Source: Parcubacteria group bacterium SW_6_46_9 (GTDB taxonomy: Bacteria; Patescibacteriota; Minisyncoccia; Phycocordibacterales; SW-6-46-9). From it: a stretch of DNA of 13,673 nucleotides. How positions within the stretch are numbered: the stretch's first letter is position 1; each line of letters starts with the position of its first letter. This document shows, piece after piece, positions 5,567-11,801 of the stretch. The notes under the pieces are model-generated. The model saw nothing but the letters and a program-made list of their open reading frames with translations, did no database searches and was not told the origin of the DNA. The stretch spans positions 583-14,255 of the forward strand of contig PXPA01000063.1 in assembly GCA_003022255.1 (NCBI GenBank). The letters run 5' to 3'. Made by a program: the position numbers and the translations under genes.

Positions 5567-5581
5567 TGCTCACCGTAGCCT
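5567..5581 (+). repeat. Direct repeat of the leader-hairpin arm, just after the terminator
   Basis: TGCTCACCGTAGCCT here matches TGCTCACCGTAACCT at 4771-4785 (right arm of the leader hairpin) at 14 of 15 positions. The two copies flank the lipoprotein gene and its terminator. This may be a recombination scar or the footprint of an inserted unit. Confidence 0.5.
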
Positions 5582-5658
5582 TGCTTGCTCGCCGGAGCTT
5601 TGGCGGAGGAGAGTGCGAAGGAGGGTATTTCTATAATTCGTAACATTTTTCCTTCGAC

Positions 5659-5683
5659 CCAGCTGGTTTAGCAACCGAGCTGG
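5659..5683. repeat. Hairpin with bulge in the spacer before dus
   Basis: CCAGCTGGTT (5659-5668) pairs with AACC-G-AGCTGG (5673-5683) with a single bulged G around TAGC. No T-run follows, so it is not a terminator. It is followed by repeated CGCTC words (5687-5705). Confidence 0.5.
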
Positions 5684-5706
5684 ATTTCGCTCACTCTGCT
5701 CGCTCA

Positions 5707-5780
5707 ACTTTTGACTTTAGGCTTTGGGCTTTCGACTAACTTATCTTGAATCATTAATCTTTTCTCTTTAATCTAAATAC
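5707..5780. repeat. Degenerate word repeat before dus
   Basis: Runs such as CTTTTGACTTTAGGCTTTGG and TCTTGAATCATTAATCTTTTC are tandem variants of a few short words and share their order with 1494-1558. They extend up to the dus ATG and leave no Shine-Dalgarno. Confidence 0.55.
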
Positions 5781-5781
5781 C

Positions 5782-6774
5782 ATGGATAACGGATTTTGGG
5801 ACAACTTACCCGACCCGTTCTATGGGCTGGCGCCGATGGAGGATGTTACCGACGTTGCCTTCCGACAGATGTTTGCTCGCTATGGACGGTATGAGGAGGG
5901 TGATCAGATGCGTGGACCGGATGTGATGTGGACTGAGTTTACTTCGGCGGACGGGCTTGTAAAAGGCGGGTGGAAGCGACTCAAGCATCAGCTCAAATAC
6001 CAAGAGAACGAACGGCCGATTGTCGCGCAGTTATTCTCTGCACACCCGGGCCGGATGCGGCAGGCGGCTGCAATCTGTTATCAGCTTGGGTTTGATGGTG
6101 TTGATATCAATATGTGCTGTCCGTCCGAGACAGTAGTTGGTAATGACTGTGGATCAGCTTTAATCAAGACTCCGAAGCTTGCACAAAAGCTCATCAAGGC
6201 GGCCCGAGAAGGAGCTGGCGGCCTGCCGGTATCGGTCAAGACCCGCACCGGGTTTGATGAGCATCGGATTAAAACATGGATATCAACACTTTTAGAAACT
6301 CATATTGCGGCGTTGAGCTTGCACGCTCGGACTCGAAAGCAGATGTCGAAGGTGCCGGCAGACTGGAGCACGGTTGAGCAGACCCGCGAGATCCGGGATC
6401 AGATGAACAAAGATACACTTATTATTGGTAACGGCGATGTGGAATCACTAACGGAGGCAAAAAATCGAGCAGGCGAAACCGGTGTCGAGGGAATAATGGT
6501 TGGCCGGGGGGCATTTGGAAATCCCTGGTTTTTTAATCTGGACATAACACGAGCTAAGCTTCCGAAAAAAAAGCGCTTATCAGTAATGGTCGAGCATGCC
6601 AAAACCTTTGATGAGTTACTTCCGGATCAGCATTTTGCGATCATGCGCAAACACTTTAAGGCATACACAAAAGGCTTGCCGCACGCTAATGATTTGCGTA
6701 ATAACCTCATGCAAACAGCGGACTCTGCTGAAGTAAAAGAGGTAGTGATGAATTACCTTCACGGCTTAAAGTAA
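5782..6774 (+). CDS. tRNA-dihydrouridine synthase (Dus family)
   Basis: Dus enzymes use FMN and NADPH to reduce specific uridines in the D-loop of tRNA. The 330-residue protein shows the TIM-barrel signatures in order: LAPMEDVTDVAFR (16-28), PIVAQLFS (79-86), GFDGVDINMCCP (103-114) with the expected catalytic cysteine in the 'xCP' motif (Cys113), VSVKTRTGFDE (150-160), LSLHARTRKQ (179-187), IIGNGDV (214-220) and the FMN phosphate loop GIMVGRGAFGNPWFF (237-251). The usual GCP is CCP here and the usual G-x-GAAL is NDCGSALI, so the catalytic loop carries three cysteines within 12 residues. The helical RNA-binding tail (about 262-330) is present. It is full length. DusB-like is the closest class by eye, but the exact subfamily is uncertain. 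The gene is convergent with the 6799 gene, with only 24 bp between them. Confidence 0.9.
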   Translation: MDNGFWDNLPDPFYGLAPMEDVTDVAFRQMFARYGRYEEGDQMRGPDVMWTEFTSADGLVKGGWKRLKHQLKYQENERPIVAQLFSAHPGRMRQAAAICYQLGFDGVDINMCCPSETVVGNDCGSALIKTPKLAQKLIKAAREGAGGLPVSVKTRTGFDEHRIKTWISTLLETHIAALSLHARTRKQMSKVPADWSTVEQTREIRDQMNKDTLIIGNGDVESLTEAKNRAGETGVEGIMVGRGAFGNPWFFNLDITRAKLPKKKRLSVMVEHAKTFDELLPDQHFAIMRKHFKAYTKGLPHANDLRNNLMQTADSAEVKEVVMNYLHGLK

Positions 6775-6798
6775 AGTGACCTGGCATCATTTTTGACG

Positions 6799-7167
6799 TC
6801 ATATTTTGGCATTAATTACTCGCTTAAGATCAGTAAGTGATTCGGCATTGCTTATTTGGTCGGCGGAGACGATAACCTCTAAGCTCTCATCGGTTTTTTC
6901 TAATACTGCCGGAAAGCCTATATCCATGTCGTATGTGTCAGCAAACTCATCGCGGTGCAGAAACTCAGTTGCAACCGATACATTTTGCAAAAACGACTGC
7001 CAGTCTTTCCGCATTGAAAATGTACCGTGCGTTAACGCACACAGACCGCATTTGCTATTTTCATCGTGAGTGCCGGTAATGTCTTTGGCGATGTATTTCA
7101 ACTCAGAGATAGTATCTCCGCGAGTATTATACACAAAAATAAGTGTGGGGTCTGTTGATTTATTCAT
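6799..7167 (-). CDS. Conserved protein with a CxxC-ALTHG motif, function unknown
   Basis: ATG 7167 is chosen over the TTG at 7227, because the family-like sequence starts with MNKSTDPTLIFVYN and a promoter lies directly in front. The 122-aa protein has an initial strand TLIFVYN, then KCGLCALTHGTFSMRKDWQSFL (39-60) with Cys40 and Cys43, and FLHRDEF (69-75). I recall this layout ('C-x-LCALTHG ... W-x-x-FL ... LH-x-DEF') from small conserved hypothetical proteins in several bacterial phyla, but know no function. The CxxC pair plus conserved His and Asp/Glu might bind a metal or act in redox chemistry; this is inference. No signal peptide or membrane segment is present, so it is probably cytoplasmic. 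AAGG lies 2 nt before the ATG, too close to be a normal ribosome site. It is divergent from dnaX across 48 bp. Confidence 0.8.
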   Translation of the reverse strand: MNKSTDPTLIFVYNTRGDTISELKYIAKDITGTHDENSKCGLCALTHGTFSMRKDWQSFLQNVSVATEFLHRDEFADTYDMDIGFPAVLEKTDESLEVIVSADQISNAESLTDLKRVINAKI

Positions 7168-7175
7168 TACCTTAC

Positions 7176-7184
7176 ATTGTATCA
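7176..7184 (-). promoter_or_regulatory. Extended -10 for the 6799-7167 gene
   Basis: On the minus strand the sequence reads TGATACAAT, fitting TGn plus TACAAT (five of six). Its 3' edge lies 8 bp before the ATG at 7167, so transcription would start on or within about two bases of the start codon, giving a leaderless mRNA. No clear -35 box is visible. Confidence 0.5.
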
Positions 7185-7200
7185 CTGACAAGGCGGGCAA

Positions 7201-7209
7201 TGATATAAT
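7201..7209 (+). promoter_or_regulatory. Extended -10 for dnaX
   Basis: TGATATAAT is a perfect TGn-TATAAT. Six bases separate it from the dnaX ATG at 7216, which places the expected transcription start at the ATG itself, hence a leaderless mRNA. No Shine-Dalgarno is present. Confidence 0.6.
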
Positions 7210-7215
7210 CAAGAT

Positions 7216-8253
7216 ATGGGCCAACAAGCGTTATACAGACGATACCGGCCACAGTCATTTGCGAACGTCCGTGGGCAGGATCATATTACAGCCGTCCTTT
7301 CTGGTGCTATCAAAAAAGATGATGTTTCTCATGCGTACCTTTTTTCCGGCCGGCGAGGGACCGGAAAAACCAGCATCGCCCGCATTTTAGCAAAAGAGCT
7401 CGGCACAGCCGATCGGGATATTTATGAGATTGATGCGGCGAGCCATCGGGGAATTGATGATGTGCGCGAGCTAAAAGAGGCAGTTACCAGTCTGCCGTAT
7501 GAATCCGAGTATAAGGTGTATATCATCGATGAGGTGCACATGCTGACCACCCCGGCGTTTAATGCTCTGCTGAAAACGCTTGAGGAACCCCCGGAGTTTG
7601 TGATCTTTGTGCTGGCAACGACCGAGCCAGATGAGCTGCCAGAGACAATCACCAGCCGCTGTGAGACCCATGAGTTCCGCCAGCCATCGGCCGACCAGCT
7701 AACCGATGCGGTCCAGGATGTAGCCGAGAAAGAAGATAAAGAAATTGAGCCGGCCGCGGCGGCAGTTATCGCGCGGGCGGCGGACGGTTCTTTCCGTGAT
7801 GCCTTTGGTCTTTTGGAGAAATGCCTGCGGGCTGCCGACGGAGATAGCATAACTGCTGACTTAGCAGAGACAGTAACCGGCGTGCCGCCGCATGAACTGG
7901 TATCCCAAATCGTGTTTGCCGGGATTGCCGCCGGTGATGCCGAGTCGGCTCTAGAAGCGATTAATCAGGCCGAGGAGAAGAATCTTGATCCGGACACATT
8001 ATTTGCTCGCGTGATTGCCGTGGTTCGGGCAGTGCTGCAAATCCGGCTGGCACCGGAGCTTGCTGAGGGAATCCAGCGGGAAGTAAGCGCAGAATTGTAC
8101 GAGAAAATTACTAAAGCAGCTGATGCGGGAGCTGATTCTGGTATTACCGCTAAAACCTTACATACGCTACTGCGCTATCGCAATAAACTTTCCGCGGACA
8201 CACTCGGGCACTTACCGCTTGAGGTTGCTATTGTGAACATGATTGATAGGTAG
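7216..8253 (+). CDS. dnaX: DNA polymerase III subunit gamma/tau (short form)
   Basis: DnaX is the ATPase motor of the clamp loader that places the sliding clamp on primed DNA. The AAA+ core is clear: YRRYRPQSFANVRGQ (7-21), Walker A GRRGTGKTS (45-53), EIDAASHRGIDDVREL (71-86), Walker B VYIIDEVHML (101-110), FNALLKTLEEPPE (115-127), sensor 1 FVLATTEP (131-138), the SRC motif TSRC (146-149) and SFRDAFGLLEK (192-202). The zinc-binding module normally lying between 'ARxLAKxLNC' and 'DxxEIDAAS' is missing: the chain goes from AKELGTADRD straight to IYEIDAAS, with no cysteine there. Domain III follows (about 215-345). The protein ends at 345 aa, so the tau-specific domains that bind helicase and polymerase are absent. 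It is probably the first gene of an operon with the membrane protein beginning 10 nt later. Confidence 0.95.
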   Translation: MGQQALYRRYRPQSFANVRGQDHITAVLSGAIKKDDVSHAYLFSGRRGTGKTSIARILAKELGTADRDIYEIDAASHRGIDDVRELKEAVTSLPYESEYKVYIIDEVHMLTTPAFNALLKTLEEPPEFVIFVLATTEPDELPETITSRCETHEFRQPSADQLTDAVQDVAEKEDKEIEPAAAAVIARAADGSFRDAFGLLEKCLRAADGDSITADLAETVTGVPPHELVSQIVFAGIAAGDAESALEAINQAEEKNLDPDTLFARVIAVVRAVLQIRLAPELAEGIQREVSAELYEKITKAADAGADSGITAKTLHTLLRYRNKLSADTLGHLPLEVAIVNMIDR

Positions 8254-8263
8254 CATTCAGTCT

Positions 8264-9268
8264 ATGTTTAACGGGATAAAAAACGGTTGGCAGTTGCTAA
8301 AATTATCAATCACGACCTTTGAAAACCACCCGGTTTTGGTGATGCCGCTTTTAGTTGTCTGGGTTGTATTTGCGCCAGTTATTTTATGGCTGCATTTTGG
8401 TCTTGATGTAAGTAATTACTCAAATGGCGAAGGCCTGCTTTTGGCTTTTGGGGTTATATTTGTTTTCGCGTTTTTGTTGGTATTTTCCGCTTCGGTATTG
8501 TTAGAGCTAATTCAACAACACGAGAAAGGCAAGGCAATGAGCCTGGGTCGAGCTTTTGGTGATACGCTACGGAAAAATAGTTATAAATTGCTACCGATTG
8601 TCGTTGTCTGGAGCATTATCTGGTTTCTGTTAACATTGTTAGAGTCGCTTTTTTCCTCAAAAGATGATTCGGATTCTGCTGATAAAGATCTAAGCGCTGA
8701 AAATGCCGCCAATGCTCTATCGGGAGCCAGCGACAGCACCTCATTCTTGAGCCTGTCTTTTGATGCGTTGCGAAAGGGCGTTCGCATGATTGTTTTTCTG
8801 GTTCTTCCGGCTGTGGCTTGGGAGGATAAAAACACGTGGACAGCAACCAAGCGCGGACTATCAATACTTAAGCACAACAAGTCAGCGTTTATAACCGGTT
8901 ATGTGATGACCGGCCTTATCGCCTGGCTTGTCTTTTTGCCGGTGGCGTTGATTTCGTATGGATCGGCTGAGATGGGCGTGCATATTCCTTCTTGGGGGTG
9001 GTTGTTAGTTATTTTGTACACTGCATTTGCGTGGAGTTATTCAATGTATCTTGAACAAATGTTCACTGCCGAGCTATTTTTGTGGTACAAACATTGGGAA
9101 GATAAGGTGAGTATAGCAAAAGACGCTGGCCAACAACCACCACAGATGAATGATGTGAATCAACCGTCACTGCTCGATGAGCATAGTGATTTAGTAAACA
9201 ACCAGAGGCCACCGCAACCACCATCAGCAAAAATGCAAGACCGAAAGGACAACCGCTTTGGACATTGA
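8264..9268 (+). CDS. Polytopic membrane protein, about six helices, function unknown
   Basis: ATG 8264 is preferred to the overlapping TTG at 8243. The 334-aa protein starts with a segment of the 'GWQLLKLS' type (8-15), followed by hydrophobic helices at about 25-45, 58-83, 107-129, 172-188, 209-231 and 245-262. A low-complexity, acidic Ser/Asp/Ala stretch (131-165) lies between the third and fourth helices. LPAVAWEDKNTWTATKRGLSILKHN (181-205) is a conserved-looking amphipathic loop. This pattern ('GWxLLKxS' plus 'LP-x-x-x-ED...A-x-KR-x-x-x-LK') resembles a group of uncharacterised membrane proteins (DUF6159-like). I am not certain of the family. The tail (282-334) is hydrophilic, rich in Gln and Pro, and probably cytoplasmic. 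It begins 10 nt after the dnaX stop, so it is likely co-transcribed, though no functional link to replication is evident. Confidence 0.75.
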   Translation: MFNGIKNGWQLLKLSITTFENHPVLVMPLLVVWVVFAPVILWLHFGLDVSNYSNGEGLLLAFGVIFVFAFLLVFSASVLLELIQQHEKGKAMSLGRAFGDTLRKNSYKLLPIVVVWSIIWFLLTLLESLFSSKDDSDSADKDLSAENAANALSGASDSTSFLSLSFDALRKGVRMIVFLVLPAVAWEDKNTWTATKRGLSILKHNKSAFITGYVMTGLIAWLVFLPVALISYGSAEMGVHIPSWGWLLVILYTAFAWSYSMYLEQMFTAELFLWYKHWEDKVSIAKDAGQQPPQMNDVNQPSLLDEHSDLVNNQRPPQPPSAKMQDRKDNRFGH

Positions 9269-9281
9269 GTATACGTAATTC

Positions 9282-9566
9282 ATGACCGACTTACCAAATA
9301 CAGATAATAATTTACAGAGTCCGCTGAGAAAAGCAAGACAGTGGGTGGCAGTCATGTTTGCTATTACGGTGTGGGCATATCCTTTGTATAAGATATTTGC
9401 TCGAGACAACGCAGCGGCACAGCTTTTCACGTCAGACTTATTATCAGCAGTAATTTTCACGGTATTTTGGTGGGGTCTTGTAGGCTTGGGGTATGCCCTT
9501 CAACAAGCTGAATTCACAAGGGATGAAAACGGAAACATAACCAGTGATTCAAAGATAAAGTGGTAG
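9282..9566 (+). CDS. Small membrane protein, two helices
   Basis: This 94-aa protein is not recognised. Two hydrophobic segments are visible, WVAVMFAITVWAYPLYKIFA (about 22-41) and LLSAVIFTVFWWGLVGLGYAL (about 53-73). The N-terminus (MTDLPNTDNNLQSPLRKARQ) and C-terminus (FTRDENGNITSDSKIKW) are hydrophilic and probably on the same side of the membrane. It starts 13 nt after the previous stop with no Shine-Dalgarno and is probably the last gene of the dnaX transcript. It converges on the pilin-like gene with 43 bp between, where no good terminator is seen. Confidence 0.7.
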   Translation: MTDLPNTDNNLQSPLRKARQWVAVMFAITVWAYPLYKIFARDNAAAQLFTSDLLSAVIFTVFWWGLVGLGYALQQAEFTRDENGNITSDSKIKW

Positions 9567-9609
9567 TGAATGAACGTGGTTCCCGTTTTCAGGGCTTGGT
9601 ATAGAGGCA

Positions 9610-10104
9610 TTAATATCTGCTAGTCCCGTCAAGCGCAAAGGGGGTGCCATTTTCGCAGGTAAGATCAAGTTGTTGAACACACTGTTGACTGTGATTGTTC
9701 GGCAAATCGGATTCCTCTTTCGCTTCCATACATGTACCAAGACAAAAATTGGTGTCCTTGTTCGTTTTAGCATATTCATATGGCTGATTGGTTTCGGGGT
9801 CAGTAGGAATGCTCGTCATACTACCACTTTCTTCGACGGCAGACAGACTATCTGGATACTGTCCGTTTTCGTCCTCATACATACTGACGGATGTTTGGAT
9901 CTGATTAAGATCAGTTGCTCGGCGAGCGTCGCGTGCAGCTTCTCTGTCGCCGGAAAGACTATTTAAAACTACGCCTGAGAGGATACCGATGAGAATTATG
10001 ATGCCAACAATAACACCGAAGAAAATACCAATAATTTTTAACCATGATGTCCCTTCTTTCTGAGCGCGTGTTTGCTGTGAGTTTTGTTGCTGGTTGTTTT
10101 GCAT
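9610..10104 (-). CDS. Pilin-like membrane-anchored protein without a prepilin cleavage site
   Basis: The 164-aa protein has a Gln/Asn-rich N-terminal tail (1-18), one long hydrophobic helix (22-48), then SGDREAARDARRATDLNQIQTSVSMYEDENGQYPDSL (51-87). This last segment is the characteristic start of the globular domain of type IV pilins and type II secretion pseudopilins (GspG-like). What is missing is the prepilin peptidase motif 'GFTLIEL': here the helix is entered by KEGTSWLKIIGIFFG, with no Glu at position 5. Processing by PilD and normal pilus assembly are therefore doubtful; it may remain a bitopic membrane protein. The C-terminal part has four cysteines (121, 125, 142, 150) that could form disulfides outside the cell. 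It lies 27 bp downstream of the 10132-10413 gene on the same strand, so the two likely form an operon. Confidence 0.8.
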   Translation of the reverse strand: MQNNQQQNSQQTRAQKEGTSWLKIIGIFFGVIVGIIILIGILSGVVLNSLSGDREAARDARRATDLNQIQTSVSMYEDENGQYPDSLSAVEESGSMTSIPTDPETNQPYEYAKTNKDTNFCLGTCMEAKEESDLPNNHSQQCVQQLDLTCENGTPFALDGTSRY

Positions 10105-10131
10105 AGCTTCGAAATTGAGATTAATAAATGA

Positions 10132-10413
10132 TTAAGCAATGAAGTACTTATATCCGGCATACAGCGCCAGTTCAACAGCAAATGCTCCAAGCGACCAGTG
10201 GTTAGCGGTTTGTGCTTTTTGCGGGAAAGCGTTTCGCCATCCGTAGTAAAATGATAGTCCGGCAAAAACTGGATTCAGCACTGATAGGAGAGGAACAACA
10301 TACTTTTCCTTACCTACCAGCGGTTCATCTTTCGGCTTTCCGGGAATGCCCTTTACGTGCTCCATGTACCACAGCGAAAGCCCTAATACTATAAGCCCGT
10401 ACAACGAAATCAT
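10132..10413 (-). CDS. Small membrane protein, about three helices
   Basis: The 93-aa protein is mostly hydrophobic: an N-terminal helix MISLYGLIVLGLSLWYM (1-17), a short basic and charged loop (HVKGIPGKPKDEPLVGKEK, about 19-37), a helix YVVPLLSVLNPVFAGLSFYYGW (38-59), and a last helix LGAFAVELALYAGYKYFIA (75-93). I do not recognise the family. Its position before the pilin-like gene, in what looks like one transcript, hints at an envelope role, but this is context only. A TTGACA promoter lies in front. The ATG at 10413 has no Shine-Dalgarno. Confidence 0.7.
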   Translation of the reverse strand: MISLYGLIVLGLSLWYMEHVKGIPGKPKDEPLVGKEKYVVPLLSVLNPVFAGLSFYYGWRNAFPQKAQTANHWSLGAFAVELALYAGYKYFIA

Positions 10414-10446
10414 TATCAGTAAAATTAAAACTATTAACCTATCTTT

Positions 10447-10475
10447 AAAATAATTAACTCATTTGTATATGTCAA
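10447..10475 (-). promoter_or_regulatory. Promoter for the 10413-9610 gene pair
   Basis: On the minus strand TTGACA (10475-10470) and TATTTT (10452-10447, four of six) are 17 bp apart. Transcription would start near 10440, about 27 nt before the ATG. Confidence 0.5.
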
Positions 10476-10483
10476 TTGAAATT

Positions 10484-10550
10484 ATCAACAGGTTGATGGC
10501 TGTAACACAGATCGCGTTTTCGTCGTTAGAAAGCGCGTGACTACATCAAC
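10484..10550. repeat. Three-stem inverted-repeat element downstream of the trxB-like gene
   Basis: GTTGATG (10492-10498) and CATCAAC (10544-10550) close a loop holding two hairpins: CTGT-AAC-ACAG (10500-10510) and CGCGTTTTC-GTCGTTA-GAAAGCGCG (10513-10537, one T-G pair). ATCAAC (10484-10489) could pair with the same GTTGAT instead, so two folds exclude each other. The T-G pair favours the plus strand as RNA. No plus-strand gene follows directly. Confidence 0.45.
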
Positions 10551-10593
10551 ACGTACAAACGATGACATAAAGAAGGATAGTGTAGGCTGGCTA

Positions 10594-11511
10594 CTATTCT
10601 TGTCTCGCCAGCCAACGGACCGACTTTAACAAAGCGGTCACCGCCATGCCGGCACTGATTGCGTACTGATACTCGTGGACATCCGTACAGTCGCCGGCAG
10701 CATATGCTTGATCAGTCGGCTTGCCGTCAACCAGACACCGCGACCAGCGATCAACCTCGATGTGGCCGTGATCGTCGGTATCAAACAAGCCGTCAGCTAA
10801 CTCGGTGTTGGGAATACGGCCGATTTCAATGATCACTCCACTGACGTCAAGCTTTTTGGTTTCTTCGTTCTGCCTATAGGTGATTCCTTCAACCATCTCA
10901 TCACCCCTGATTTCTGTGGTGTTAGCTTCCGGAATGATATTGACCTTATCCATATTTGTAACCCGCTCCTGTAGATACTCGTGACCACTAAGTGACTCTT
11001 CAATATTTACAAGATAAATTTCGTTGGCGATATCAGCCATGAAATCAACTGCCTCAAGTGCTGAGTTTCCACCACCAATAATAGCCACATCCTGACCGGC
11101 GAATACCGGACCATCACAGATCGCACAGTAGGTGACGCCTTTTTTCGCAAACTCTTTTTCGCCGGGTACATCAAGTTTTCGCGGGTGAGAGCCAGTAGCA
11201 AAGATGATGGCTTTGCTTTTGTGCGTTTTGTCTTCAGTGCTGACTGCCCAATAGTCGTTTTTATCGACAACATCCACAACAGTATCTCTTTTGAGGTTGA
11301 TATCATTTTTCTCAACTTGCTTTTTTAATGTTTCAGCAAATTCAGATCCGGTTGTCTCAACAATGCCGGGGTAGTTGAGTATTTCCGAGCTTTGGTACGC
11401 CTGCCCACCGACCTCTTCGCCAACAACTAAATGATCCATATTTTTTCGAGCGGCATAAATACCGGCAGAAATTCCGCTAATGCCCGCGCCGATGATGATG
11501 GACTCTTTCAT
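10594..11511 (-). CDS. Thioredoxin reductase-like flavoprotein (AhpF-like cofactor region)
   Basis: The 305-aa protein has the two-domain fold of low-molecular-weight thioredoxin reductases. FAD binding: GAGISGISAG (8-17), GGQAYQSSEILNYPG (35-49), ATGSHPRKLDVPGE (105-118) and AAGDCTDVHEYQYAISAGMA (271-290). The redox-active pair is CAIC (129-132) followed by DGP. The second nucleotide-binding motif is GGGNSALEA (146-154). In NADPH-using TrxB an 'HRRxxxR' follows the next strand; here the position reads YLVNIEESLSGHEYLQERV (166-184), without these arginines. This recalls the reductase half of AhpF, which prefers NADH. It probably reduces a thioredoxin- or glutaredoxin-like partner, with NADH the more likely donor (inference). 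Length is normal. ATG 11511 fits the family start and has an extended -10 nearby but no Shine-Dalgarno. Confidence 0.9.
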   Translation of the reverse strand: MKESIIIGAGISGISAGIYAARKNMDHLVVGEEVGGQAYQSSEILNYPGIVETTGSEFAETLKKQVEKNDINLKRDTVVDVVDKNDYWAVSTEDKTHKSKAIIFATGSHPRKLDVPGEKEFAKKGVTYCAICDGPVFAGQDVAIIGGGNSALEAVDFMADIANEIYLVNIEESLSGHEYLQERVTNMDKVNIIPEANTTEIRGDEMVEGITYRQNEETKKLDVSGVIIEIGRIPNTELADGLFDTDDHGHIEVDRWSRCLVDGKPTDQAYAAGDCTDVHEYQYAISAGMAVTALLKSVRWLARQE

Positions 11512-11544
11512 AACAATGAAGATTATGTGCCAGATTACAAACTT

Positions 11545-11553
11545 ATTGTAGCA
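11545..11553 (-). promoter_or_regulatory. Extended -10 for the trxB-like gene
   Basis: The minus strand reads TGCTACAAT: TGn plus TACAAT (five of six). The expected start lies about 25-28 nt before ATG 11511. The -35 region is A/T-rich without a clear hexamer. Confidence 0.5.
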
Positions 11554-11630
11554 AAAATATGTTCTTTTTTGTGTAAGCAGGATACGTAAGTAATGTGTAA
11601 GCTTCCGCAGGTCCGACTGCTAACAAAAGC

Positions 11631-11652
11631 AAAGACGTGGCGTGTCTTTTTT
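11631..11652 (+). terminator. Possible intrinsic terminator, orphan
   Basis: AAAGAC (11631-11636) pairs with GTCTTT (11644-11649) around GTGGCGT and continues into further T bases (six in all, 11647-11652). The stem is weak. On the plus strand no gene lies upstream, so if real it would end a short non-coding transcript or block read-through. On the minus strand the T-run is interrupted. Confidence 0.35.
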
Positions 11653-11668
11653 GATAAAAATAACTTCT

Positions 11669-11776
11669 GTTAGGTAAGATCCAGCAATCTTACACAGCGG
11701 TAATGTCGCAGGCGTGTAGACAGACTAAGTGGGCTTGTTACAATACCCAACACAACTGAATACGCGACGACCTAAC
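11669..11776. repeat. Stem-closed element with internal hairpins
   Basis: GTTAGGT (11669-11675) pairs with ACCTAAC (11770-11776). Inside are GTAAGAT/ATCTTAC (11674-11680, 11687-11693, loop CCAGCA), GTCGC/GCGAC (11705-11709, 11764-11768) and a TGGG..TTG-TTA-CAA..CCCA hairpin (11730-11749). Individual stems are short and some compete, so the fold as a whole is uncertain. Confidence 0.35.
11717..11744 (+). promoter_or_regulatory. Candidate promoter for the hairpin-train transcript
   Basis: TAGACA (11717-11722, five of six) and TACAAT (11739-11744, five of six) are 16 bp apart, and TG precedes the -10 (11736-11737). Transcription from about 11751 would run through the 11802-11999 hairpins toward the DUF2341 gene. 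It overlaps the 11669-11776 stem element. Confidence 0.4.
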
Positions 11777-11801
11777 CTGCGTTGTCAGTATGGTCACAAA
11801 T

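Noticed and set aside
7168..7227. TTG start adding 20 residues to the CxxC protein
   Set aside because: The extension would overlap the dnaX start and both promoters; the ATG at 7167 has a -10 at the right distance.
7422..7850. 142-codon minus-strand frame opposite dnaX
   Set aside because: Ser/Ala-rich shadow of the GC-rich dnaX coding sequence.
8243..8263. TTG start for the membrane protein overlapping dnaX
   Set aside because: ATG 8264 lies 21 bases further on, keeps the whole conserved N-terminus and avoids the overlap.
11571..11800. tmRNA, RNase P RNA or SRP RNA upstream of the DUF2341 gene
   Set aside because: The P4-type GAGGAAAGTCC, an SRP GGAAGGAAGCAGCC-type loop and a tmRNA tag frame with CCA end were sought on both strands and not found.
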